The notes beneath the pieces are model-generated. The model saw only the letters and a list, made by a program, of their open reading frames with translations, made no database searches and was not told the origin of the DNA. DNA of 20,425 bases from MAG-121220-bin8 sp965655865 (GTDB lineage Bacteria; Bacteroidota; Bacteroidia; Flavobacteriales; Flavobacteriaceae), in NCBI GenBank assembly GCA_965655865.1, contig CBFHJJ010000023.1, forward strand, positions 1 through 20,425. The letters run 5' to 3'. Both the position numbers and the translations under genes were made by a program. Position 1 is the stretch's first letter. Each line of letters starts with the position of its first letter. Positions 1 through 7,177 of the stretch are shown one piece after another.

Positions 1-1077
1 CTACAAACTCACAACGAGAAAGACAGAGTTTATAGTTATCATTTTTATCGACTAATACAAAGGGCAAAAAACATTTTTTTAATTTATAATTCACAGGAAG
101 AAGGATTGAAAAAAGCAGAAAAAAGTAGGTTTATTTATCAGCTTGAACTTGATAAAAACAGAAATCATAAAATAGAATATTATAAGTCTGAATCTAATTT
201 TGAAAGCGAAGCGACTAAAAATTGTCTAGAAAAAACTCCCTTGGCTTTAAAAAGAATAAAAGAAATTTCTATAAAAGGATTTTCCCCATCTTCTTTAGAA
301 GCTTATATAAAAAATCCAAAAGAGTACTATTTTCAAAAGCTATTAAATTTAAAAAAGGAAAAAACTAACGAAGTTTCTGCAAACCATAAAACAATAGGCT
401 TAATTTTTCATGAAACAATAGAATCCCTATACAAACCTTTTATCGGGAAATCTTTAGAGAAAAAAGATTTAAAAGAAGCTTTACGAAAGATTGATAAAAC
501 TCTTAAAAAGACATTTTCTGTAAATAATGAATTGTTTAATTCAGGAAAGAATTTAATACTTTTTGAAGTAATTAAAAGCGCGATACAGGTCTTAATTCAA
601 AACGAATTAAACGACTTAAATAATGGAAGTAAGATAAAAATAATCGCTCTAGAAAAGCCAATAAAAGAGGCCTTAAATCTAGAAAACAACACAAAGGTTT
701 CAATTACTGGAGTTATTGATAGAATTGATGAAAAAAACGGAGTAGTTCGAATTATTGATTATAAAACAGGACTGGTTAGCTCTAGTAATCTGACAATTAA
801 AGATATGAGTTTGATTTGTAGCGACCCGTTAAGAACAAAAGCAATGCAATTAATGTGCTATGTCTGGATGTATCATAAAAGTACTAAGTGTGGAAAAATC
901 TCAGCAGGGATAATTTCATTTAGAAATTTAAGCAATGGAACCATGAAATTAAAAATTAAAAATTCACAAACAGGCTTAATAGACAGTTCCAGTATCCTTA
1001 GTTTTGAGAAAGAACTAAAAAAATTAATTAGTGAAATTATGGATCCTAAAATAAACTTTAAAGATTCAGAGACCTAA
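1..1077 (+). CDS. AddB/RecB-like PD-(D/E)XK nuclease, 5'-truncated
   Basis: The reading frame is open from base 1, so this is the last 358 residues of a longer protein; a TTG at 106 is internal, not the start. The text before it (YRLIQRAKNIFLIYNSQ, then EKSRF) matches the helicase-like part of the long Bacteroidota AddB-like nucleases. The nuclease core is visible: His in FHET (window codon 137), Asp in GVIDRID (codon 240) and D253-Y-K255 of DYKTG, the metal-binding and catalytic set of the PD-(D/E)XK family. Such proteins process double-strand DNA ends in recombination repair. Unusually, the place where AddB-type enzymes have the first Fe-S cysteine reads IKNPKEYYF, with Asn instead of Cys. 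The C terminus stops at KINFKDSET, without the usual terminal cysteine group, so an Fe-S cluster seems absent. Its stop overlaps the stop of the convergent SOUL gene. The family call is firm; the repair role is inferred from the family. Confidence 0.85.
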   Translation, partial: LQTHNEKDRVYSYHFYRLIQRAKNIFLIYNSQEEGLKKAEKSRFIYQLELDKNRNHKIEYYKSESNFESEATKNCLEKTPLALKRIKEISIKGFSPSSLEAYIKNPKEYYFQKLLNLKKEKTNEVSANHKTIGLIFHETIESLYKPFIGKSLEKKDLKEALRKIDKTLKKTFSVNNELFNSGKNLILFEVIKSAIQVLIQNELNDLNNGSKIKIIALEKPIKEALNLENNTKVSITGVIDRIDEKNGVVRIIDYKTGLVSSSNLTIKDMSLICSDPLRTKAMQLMCYVWMYHKSTKCGKISAGIISFRNLSNGTMKLKIKNSQTGLIDSSSILSFEKELKKLISEIMDPKINFKDSET

Positions 1078-1607
1078 AACTCAATCTCAACTAAAACCTC
1101 ATTTCTTCTGTTGAAAACTTTGTAAGGACTATTGTAAGAAAGCACTACAGGCTGACTGTTCAAAACCTTTAAATCTTCAGCCTTAAGCTTATTTAATAAA
1201 CTAGAATGATTTTTTTTAACTTTTTCTGAGTTGGAATAACCGCCATACGTTATTGCTGCATAATAACCAGGCTTAGAATTATAAACCTCGATATTTTTAT
1301 CGTTTGGAAGGGCAATATTTTCTAATGAATATTTGGAAGGCAATACAAATTCCATAGTAGACTTGTTATTTTCATTAGACATATGAACGGGTGTTGTCAT
1401 TGCAATTTTTTCGCTTTTATCGTTTTTCCCACTGATATATTGAAATAATTTTGAAAACCCACCTCTTGAGTTAACTTTTGCCATTAAAGAGGGAGGGTAA
1501 AAGCGTATTTCGATATTTTCTATTTGTTTGACGACTTCATATTTTTGGGTTTCGTATCCTTGAGAAAACATAGTGATTGATAATAATAAAAATAAATATT
1601 TGACCAT
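1074..1607 (-). CDS. SOUL-family heme-binding protein, exported
   Basis: This 177-residue protein starts with a hydrophobic leader (MVKYLFLLLSITMFSQG) followed by a SOUL/HEBP domain: KYEVVKQIENIEIRFYPP near residue 23, the family hallmark IAMTTPVHM at 68-76, and GYYAAITYGGYS in the C-terminal half. SOUL proteins bind heme or related tetrapyrroles; in bacteria the physiological role is mostly unknown. The ATG at 1607 is chosen because it gives a signal peptide; an upstream in-frame ATG at 1676 would add 23 residues lying inside the preceding gene. The start is 2 nt after the stop of the beta-propeller gene, so they are probably co-transcribed. The TAG stop overlaps the TAA stop of the opposing nuclease gene, leaving no space for a dedicated terminator. 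The family assignment is confident; heme binding is not proven by the sequence. Confidence 0.87.
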   Translation of the reverse strand: MVKYLFLLLSITMFSQGYETQKYEVVKQIENIEIRFYPPSLMAKVNSRGGFSKLFQYISGKNDKSEKIAMTTPVHMSNENNKSTMEFVLPSKYSLENIALPNDKNIEVYNSKPGYYAAITYGGYSNSEKVKKNHSSLLNKLKAEDLKVLNSQPVVLSYNSPYKVFNRRNEVLVEIEF

Positions 1608-1609
1608 AA

Positions 1610-2650
1610 TTAGACTCTTGTTAATTTGATTGGAAATATTTTTCCCGAGTTCCATTGGGGTACATAAACATTCCAATCATCATCAATACAAACATCGTGC
1701 GGATTTCTAAAACTTACATTATCATGCGCTGGTCGTTGAAGTAAATTGTCAATATATTTTGGAGAGTTTCCACCAGGCATAGAAATAACCTTATAGTTGT
1801 TGTCTAGAATAGCTAACATTCCATCATAACTTCCCCAATCTTTTGTAACTATAACAGCAAAAGCCAAATAACCGTCTTTAATTACAGGCCTGCAAATATA
1901 GCACCCAGGCATCTTAATTGTTTCCATCCATTTTCCGTCCATTGTAAACCTTTTAAACTCATTTTTTGATCTTGAAGTGATCAGTAAAAAAGGATTTTTA
2001 GAATCTCTTGTGTCAATAGTTAAACCATGGCAACAATCGAATTGATTGTCGTTATTTCCGCGCCCGCCGAAATGACGAATATAATTTCCTGAATAATCAT
2101 ATTGAATAATAAAATCCAAGCCATATCCGTCTGCTACATAGAAATCTCCATTTGAAGCAACTGTAATTTCAGTTGGCTTAAACATCGAGTTTGATGTATA
2201 TTCTGAGATTTCTTTAGGAGCTTCAAATTCAAATATTTTTTTTCCTTTTGAAGTTATTTTACAAAACTTATTATTGTCAGGATCGGTGACATATAAAAAT
2301 TCATCTCCCCCTTCGTTTGAAAGCGTTAAGCCATGAGCGCCTGGAAGATTTAGATTATAAGAGTCTAAAACTTTTCCATCTCTATTGTAGACCAAAACAT
2401 TGTTTTTAACATGAGTAGTAGTCATGTAAAGCTTGTTTCGGCTGTCAATTACCATTTCATGACAATGATTAACAGGGTGTTTATAGATGTCTTGAGAGCT
2501 CCACTTTTTATCTAATTTAAATTTAAAATCTCCGTGACCAATTATTTTATCATTTAAAAGGCCGCTAGTAAAAGAGAGAGAAGATGTTGAAGCAACACTT
2601 GCTAAAACACTTTTTTTTATAAAATTTCGTCTTGAGTTTTTTAGAGTCAT
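1610..2650 (-). CDS. Tat-exported NHL-repeat/6-bladed beta-propeller protein
   Basis: The protein has 346 residues. The N terminus MTLKNSRRNFIKKSVLASVAS is a twin-arginine leader (SRRNFIKK plus a weakly hydrophobic stretch), so export in folded form is likely. The mature part has repeated beta-propeller blades of the NHL type: HEMVIDSRNKLYMTT, AHGLTLSNEGGDEFLYVTD, PTEITVASNGDFYVADGYG, CHGLTIDTRDSK and PHDVCIDDDWNVYVPQW. These resemble the propeller of peptidyl-alpha-hydroxyglycine lyases, but enzyme activity cannot be claimed. It has several cysteines (FDCCHG, PGCYICR). The ATG at 2650 is preferred over an in-frame ATG at 2734, because the latter would add 28 residues inside the neighbouring membrane-protein gene and bury the Tat motif. 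It begins 17 nt after the hemolysin III stop and ends 2 nt before the SOUL gene. Substrate and role are unknown. Confidence 0.82.
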   Translation of the reverse strand: MTLKNSRRNFIKKSVLASVASTSSLSFTSGLLNDKIIGHGDFKFKLDKKWSSQDIYKHPVNHCHEMVIDSRNKLYMTTTHVKNNVLVYNRDGKVLDSYNLNLPGAHGLTLSNEGGDEFLYVTDPDNNKFCKITSKGKKIFEFEAPKEISEYTSNSMFKPTEITVASNGDFYVADGYGLDFIIQYDYSGNYIRHFGGRGNNDNQFDCCHGLTIDTRDSKNPFLLITSRSKNEFKRFTMDGKWMETIKMPGCYICRPVIKDGYLAFAVIVTKDWGSYDGMLAILDNNYKVISMPGGNSPKYIDNLLQRPAHDNVSFRNPHDVCIDDDWNVYVPQWNSGKIFPIKLTRV

Positions 2651-2667
2651 GTTTAAAGGTACAAGAT

Positions 2668-3291
2668 TTAAACAACAAAAAATAAAACAAAAAAGAAGTG
2701 AGTGGCGCTGCCCCCAAGAACAAATAAATGCCAAATGGCATGCGAATATTTTATTCTTTTTGAAGAATAAAAAAAAGTTCCAAAAGTATAAAGCAATCCA
2801 CTTGTTACTATTAATGCCAAGCCATTAAAGTCTATTAAATCAATAAGAGTGTTAATTTTAAAAATTATCAACCACCCCATTGCTAGGTATAAAACAAGAG
2901 AAAACTTTTCATATTTACCAGTATAGAACAATTTAAAAAAGGTCCCTATAAACATTATTACTAAAACCGCTACAAAAACTTCAATCCCAGAATCATTGTA
3001 GAGCGTAATTAGGCAAATAGGGGCGTAGGAACCTGCGATTAAATAAAAAATACTTATGTGGTCTAATGTTCTTAATTTTTTTTTAAGCTCGACGTTTTCT
3101 ACGAAATGATAAAGGGTAGAGGATATGTAAACAAATAACAATCCAAATTCAAAAAACAAAATACTAGTAAGGCTAAAAGAAGATAAATTGTTATTAGCCA
3201 AGATTAATAACGGTAGGCCAACAAGACTTAAAACTATTCCTATAAAGTGAGTTAATGTGTTCCAAAACTCTTCTTTTCTAGTTTGATCCAT
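2668..3291 (-). CDS. Hemolysin III / PAQR-family membrane protein (TrhA-like)
   Basis: This 207-residue protein is made almost wholly of hydrophobic helices (about seven). It shows the family order of motifs: EEFWNTLTHFIGI at the N terminus, SSTLYHF near residue 60, LDHISIFYLIAGSYAPI near residue 77 and HAIWHLFVLGGSATHF near the C terminus. The His of STLYH and the H-x3-H of HAIWH correspond to the zinc ligands of the PAQR/adiponectin-receptor fold. Despite the historic name, bacterial members are mostly linked to membrane lipid or fluidity homeostasis, not proven hemolysis. The start at 3291 overlaps the 3' end of menE by 14 nt, so it is translated from the same message as the menaquinone genes. 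The family call is firm; the physiological role is inferred. Confidence 0.9.
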   Translation of the reverse strand: MDQTRKEEFWNTLTHFIGIVLSLVGLPLLILANNNLSSFSLTSILFFEFGLLFVYISSTLYHFVENVELKKKLRTLDHISIFYLIAGSYAPICLITLYNDSGIEVFVAVLVIMFIGTFFKLFYTGKYEKFSLVLYLAMGWLIIFKINTLIDLIDFNGLALIVTSGLLYTFGTFFYSSKRIKYSHAIWHLFVLGGSATHFFFVLFFVV

Positions 3292-4315
3292 AAGACTTCA
3301 ATATTTTTGTAATAATTTTTCTTCTTAACACCTTGTTATTATTTCTTGGAAAGACGTCCAAATTAAAAACTTTTTTTGGCTTCTCAAAAAAGTCTAGGCC
3401 CTCAATAAAATCTTTAAAATTATGTGGCGTTTCTCCTTCAAAAACAATTGCAATTTTCTCTCCAAATTTTTCATCAGGAACGCCTATAATAACAAAGGGT
3501 ACTGAAATCGCTTGGCTTAGTTTTTTTTCTAATTCTTCAGGATAAATTTTTATTGCTCCTGAATTAACAACAAAGTCCACTCTTCCTTTCCAAACAAATC
3601 TTTTTTCAGAGATTAGGCTTACAACATCATTGGTTACAATTGGTCTTGTTAAAATAGATTCGCAAAATATTTTAAGACAATTATTTTTTGTTTCAAAACG
3701 AACACCTTTGAGCGCTTTAAATTCTTGTTCTCCTTGGCTGACATGTTTTAAGGCAACATGAGATACTGTTTCAGTCATCCCGTAAGTCTCGTAAACATTG
3801 GTTTTGTTTTTATAAAGAATTTTTTTAGTTTTTTCGTTAATTGGACCTCCACCAACAATAAGTGTTTTTATTTTGTTTAAGTGCTGTATAGAATGCTCTA
3901 ATTGATATGGTGTAAATGCTACAAAATCAAATCTGTTGGAGAATGTTTTTAAAGGATTCTTTGAAGGCTTTATTAAGTAAAGGTCTAGCCCTAAAACAAG
4001 AGCTCTTACTACCATCATTTTTCCCGCTATATAGTCCAAAGGCAAGCAACAAAGAGCCTTGTCTCCAGGTTGTAAACTTAAAAATGTACCTGTTCTTTTG
4101 GCTGAAAGAATCATTTTATTTTTAGAAATGTGTAGTTTTTTTGGAACTCCTGTTGATCCGGAGGTTTGTAACTCTACATCGGGACTTTTGTCAGTCCATT
4201 TTTTTAGAAATTGAAAAAAATTTTTGTGGTTAGCTTTAGAGTGTGACAATAAAGATTCTAATGAGTAAGAAACGCCATTTAATTTAAAAGAATTGTTATA
4301 AAAACCCCAACTCAT
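3278..4315 (-). CDS. menE: o-Succinylbenzoate-CoA ligase (MenE), compact form
   Basis: MenE activates o-succinylbenzoate with ATP and CoA to give OSB-CoA, the substrate of MenB. This is an adenylate-forming (ANL) enzyme: TSGSTGVPK at 51-59 is the phosphate-binding loop, YGMTET at 178-183 is motif A5, GRVD at 244-247 is the hinge region, followed by NSGAIKIYPEELE. NNNK at 325-328 carries the candidate C-terminal catalytic lysine. At 345 residues it is shorter than proteobacterial MenE because the N-terminal domain is reduced, as is usual in Bacteroidota. It starts in a TAATG overlap with the menC stop (one shared base) and overlaps the hemolysin III gene by 14 nt at its end. The position as last men gene of the cluster supports the assignment over other ANL ligases. 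Confidence 0.93.
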   Translation of the reverse strand: MSWGFYNNSFKLNGVSYSLESLLSHSKANHKNFFQFLKKWTDKSPDVELQTSGSTGVPKKLHISKNKMILSAKRTGTFLSLQPGDKALCCLPLDYIAGKMMVVRALVLGLDLYLIKPSKNPLKTFSNRFDFVAFTPYQLEHSIQHLNKIKTLIVGGGPINEKTKKILYKNKTNVYETYGMTETVSHVALKHVSQGEQEFKALKGVRFETKNNCLKIFCESILTRPIVTNDVVSLISEKRFVWKGRVDFVVNSGAIKIYPEELEKKLSQAISVPFVIIGVPDEKFGEKIAIVFEGETPHNFKDFIEGLDFFEKPKKVFNLDVFPRNNNKVLRRKIITKILKSYGSN

Positions 4316-5373
4316 TATAGTAATGTTTGTTTTTGTTGATCAAATAACGAAAGATTCCATTTGTTTTCTGTATTGTATTTTAATTGACCTTTTTCAATAA
4401 CGTAAGGCGATGAAATATTGTTAGAAAAAAGTTTTCCTGTTCCAAGCCCTTGTTTCATGTTTGTTGTTTTTTTATAAACCCACTGAGCAATTGCATTAAG
4501 TCCAATATTACTTTCCAACGCACTAGTGGCCCACCATTTTACATTATTCTTTTCGGCAATATCAATCCAGTCTTCACATTTTTTCAACCCCCCAATAAGG
4601 CTAGGTTTTAATATTAGATATTCCGGATCAATTAATTCAATCATTTTCTCCTTTTCAGAGTCTGGAACGTTTATTAGTTCCTCGTCTAAAGCAATTGCAA
4701 GGGGAGATTTTTCACATAAAAAAGCCATGTTTTCCCATTGTCGAGTTTGTATTGGCTGTTCTATGGAGTGGATAGAAAAGTCAGATAATTTTTTTAGTTT
4801 TTCCAGTGACTCTGAAAAAGAAAAGGCACAATTAGCATCTACTCTTATTTCCAAATCTTTCAAAGAATATTCTTTTCTAATGCTTTTTATTAGATCAATC
4901 TCTGTTTTAAAATCAAGAGAACCTATCTTTATTTTGATACAATCAAACCCCGCTTCAATTTTTTCTTTGATTTGAGTGATCATAAAGTTTCTTTGCCCCA
5001 TCCAGATTAATCCATTTATTGGAATAGAGGCTTGGTTTTTTGTAAAATTGGAAGGAAAAAGCGTAAGAGAATCTGAGGATTCTAATGAACGAAACGCAGT
5101 TTCAAGTCCAAACAATATTGAAGGGTAAGAATTTAAACTAGACGACAAAGTACCATATCCATCTGAAATGTTTTTACATACTTTTTTTAGCGTTTGCTCA
5201 AATTTGTTTTCAGGATCAGGACTTAATCCTTTTATTAAACTACACTCTCCAATTCCCGTTTTATTATCACGAGAAATAACAATAAACCAACTGTCTTTTT
5301 GGTTTAAGACGCCTCTGGAAGTTCCGCTAGGGTTGTGAAAGTTTAGAATATGTTTAAAACAAAAAGCTTTCAT
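4315..5373 (-). CDS. menC: o-Succinylbenzoate synthase (MenC)
   Basis: MenC dehydrates SHCHC to o-succinylbenzoate. The 352-residue protein belongs to the enolase superfamily (muconate-lactonizing subgroup) and has the full catalytic set: K147-I-K149 in CIKIKIG, metal ligands D179 (RVDAN), E205 (SIEQP) and D230 (LDEE), and the second-face lysine K256 (LILKPS). This complete set and the neighbours (menA before, menE after) make OSB synthase much more likely than a dipeptide epimerase or another superfamily member. Both junctions are TAATG one-base overlaps, indicating translational coupling in the men operon. Confidence 0.93.
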   Translation of the reverse strand: MKAFCFKHILNFHNPSGTSRGVLNQKDSWFIVISRDNKTGIGECSLIKGLSPDPENKFEQTLKKVCKNISDGYGTLSSSLNSYPSILFGLETAFRSLESSDSLTLFPSNFTKNQASIPINGLIWMGQRNFMITQIKEKIEAGFDCIKIKIGSLDFKTEIDLIKSIRKEYSLKDLEIRVDANCAFSFSESLEKLKKLSDFSIHSIEQPIQTRQWENMAFLCEKSPLAIALDEELINVPDSEKEKMIELIDPEYLILKPSLIGGLKKCEDWIDIAEKNNVKWWATSALESNIGLNAIAQWVYKKTTNMKQGLGTGKLFSNNISSPYVIEKGQLKYNTENKWNLSLFDQQKQTLL

Positions 5374-6299
5374 TAGACTACAATTTTAAAAAAGTAAAAA
5401 GAAATCAAAACAGAAAAAAGAAACGCATGTAAAGCTAAAAATTTAAGATACTTGTCATATTCTTTTGGGTTAGAAACGTTATTAACCTTAAATAAATGAA
5501 CAAAAAGACCTAATGAATTTATGATTAAAAAGAAGTTAAGATAATTAGAAGAAATATTTAATTCGTATTGAAAATGGCTAATTAGCACAAGAGCAAAACT
5601 TATAATAAAAAGATGGTAAAATTTTGCTTTTTGTGCACCCAATACAACAGCAAGTGTTTTTTTACCACAGTCAGCATCGTTTTGTATATCCCTCATGTTA
5701 TTTAAGTTCAAAACGCCTACACTTAATAGTCCCAGCGCAATTGACGGGCTTAATAGCTTGAACTCTAAAACCGAGCCAAATAAAAAATTTGATCCTAAAA
5801 CACTTATTAATCCAAAAAAAAGAAAAACAAATAAATCGCCAAGCCCAAAATATCCATATGCAAATTTACCAACAGTATACTTAATGGCCGAGAAAATAGC
5901 TAGCCCGCCTAATACGGCAAAAATTAAAACGTAAAAAGAGTTTAACCCAAAAGCAAGAACGATAAGCGCCAGAGTTAAAAAGGAAGAAGTTAAAGATAAA
6001 ACAATCATGCCTTTTTTCATCAAAACGCGAGATATTAACCCAGTTTGCACGGTTCTTTTTGGACCTATTCTATTGTCGTCAGTGCCTTTTACGCCATCTC
6101 CATAATCATTTGCAAAATTTGAGAGCAATTGATATGAGATGGTAGTTAGAATTGCAATAAAAAAAACAGAAAACCTAAATTTTTCTGAAAAATAAGCATA
6201 AGAAGAACCGATTAAAATTCCCGAAACAGAAAGTGGAAGCGTTCTGATTCTCGCTGCAGAAATCCAAGCTTTTAGTAACGAATTATTTTTTAAAAACAA
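5373..6299 (-). CDS. menA: 1,4-Dihydroxy-2-naphthoate polyprenyltransferase (MenA), TTG start
   Basis: MenA is an integral membrane UbiA-family prenyltransferase that joins a polyprenyl chain to DHNA, giving demethylmenaquinone. The 308-residue sequence is hydrophobic, with about eight to nine helices and the two Asp-rich motifs of the family: NDYGDGVKGTDD, and NNMRDIQNDADCGKKT in the middle of the protein. The leader region RIRTLPLSVSGILIGS is typical of MenA. The frame has no ATG near its beginning: it is closed by a stop at 6303-6305, and the first plausible start is TTG at 6299 (an ATA precedes it). The gene follows the menB stop by 10 nt and ends in a one-base overlap with menC. Function is firm; the exact initiation codon is less certain. 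Confidence 0.92.
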   Translation of the reverse strand: MFLKNNSLLKAWISAARIRTLPLSVSGILIGSSYAYFSEKFRFSVFFIAILTTISYQLLSNFANDYGDGVKGTDDNRIGPKRTVQTGLISRVLMKKGMIVLSLTSSFLTLALIVLAFGLNSFYVLIFAVLGGLAIFSAIKYTVGKFAYGYFGLGDLFVFLFFGLISVLGSNFLFGSVLEFKLLSPSIALGLLSVGVLNLNNMRDIQNDADCGKKTLAVVLGAQKAKFYHLFIISFALVLISHFQYELNISSNYLNFFLIINSLGLFVHLFKVNNVSNPKEYDKYLKFLALHAFLFSVLISFYFFKIVV

Positions 6300-6309
6300 T
6301 ATTTAATTA

Positions 6310-7128
6310 TTAAGGAAATTTAGGGTATTTTTTAAAGTCAGGGCTTCTTTTTTCAAGAAAAGCGGTTTTGCCTTCTTGAGCTTCCTCAGTTAAATAATAT
6401 AAAAGAGTAGCATCACCAGCTAACTGCATTAGTCCATGTTGACCATCTAACTCTGCGTTCAAACTTCTTTTAATCATTCTTAATGCAAGTGGACTTCTTT
6501 TTTGCATTATAGAACACCATTCCAAAACGGTATTTTCTAAATCTTTTAAAGGCACAACCTTGTTTACCATACCCATGTCACAAGCTTCTTTAGCAGAATA
6601 TTGTTCGCATAAGAACCAGATTTCTCTAGCCTTTTTTTGTCCTACGTGACGAGCTAAATATGACGAACCAAACCCGCCGTCAAAGCTACCAACCTTAGGG
6701 CCTGTTTGCCCAAAAACTGCATTTTCACTTGCAATTGTAAGATCACAAACAACATGTAGTACGTGGCCTCCTCCAATTGCAAAACCGTTAACCATTGCGA
6801 TCACTGGCTTTGGAATTTCTCTAATTTTTTTATGTAAATCCAAAACGTTTAGCCTAGGGACACCGTCTTTTCCAATATAACCCCCAGAACCCTTTACGTT
6901 TTGATCGCCTCCACTGCAAAAAGCTTTTTCGCCTTCACCTGTAAAAACAACAATATCTATATCATTTCTTTCTCTGCAAATATCAATTGCCTCAAGCATT
7001 TGAATATTAGTTTCAGGCCTAAAAGCGTTGTATACTTTAGGCCTATTGATAGTGATTTTAGCTACTCCATTGTATAATTCAAATTTAATGTCTGAATAAC
7101 TTTTAATTTTCTCCCAAACTGCTTTCAT
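6310..7128 (-). CDS. menB: 1,4-Dihydroxy-2-naphthoyl-CoA synthase (MenB)
   Basis: MenB closes the second ring of the naphthoquinone by converting OSB-CoA to DHNA-CoA. This crotonase-fold protein of 272 residues has SGGDQ at 72-76, the oxyanion-hole segment GFAIGGGH at 115-122, and the MenB signature QTGPKVGSFDGG at 141-152. Gly at position 143 is the feature of the type I, bicarbonate-dependent enzymes; the other class has Asp there, as in actinobacteria. The C terminus (EGKTAFLEKRSPDFKKYPKFP region) is also typical. There is a 49-nt gap after menD, the largest inside the cluster from menG to menE. The function is very secure. Confidence 0.96.
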   Translation of the reverse strand: MKAVWEKIKSYSDIKFELYNGVAKITINRPKVYNAFRPETNIQMLEAIDICRERNDIDIVVFTGEGEKAFCSGGDQNVKGSGGYIGKDGVPRLNVLDLHKKIREIPKPVIAMVNGFAIGGGHVLHVVCDLTIASENAVFGQTGPKVGSFDGGFGSSYLARHVGQKKAREIWFLCEQYSAKEACDMGMVNKVVPLKDLENTVLEWCSIMQKRSPLALRMIKRSLNAELDGQHGLMQLAGDATLLYYLTEEAQEGKTAFLEKRSPDFKKYPKFP

Positions 7129-7177
7129 AGTAAAAATTTATTAAATATAATGCTTTCTTAACCTTCAGAACTTATGT

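Noticed and set aside
1608..1676. Longer N terminus for the SOUL protein (ATG at 1676).
   Set aside because: It lies inside the upstream gene and puts 23 polar residues before an obvious signal peptide.
2651..2734. Longer N terminus for the propeller protein (ATG at 2734).
   Set aside because: The extra 28 residues overlap the preceding gene and would hide a clear twin-arginine leader; the ATG at 2650 is better.
3333..5934. Several plus-strand frames of 69-149 codons across menE, menC and menA (for example 4526-4975).
   Set aside because: They lie wholly antisense to well-conserved men genes, have no family-like motifs, and are explained as frames mirrored by low-GC coding sequence.
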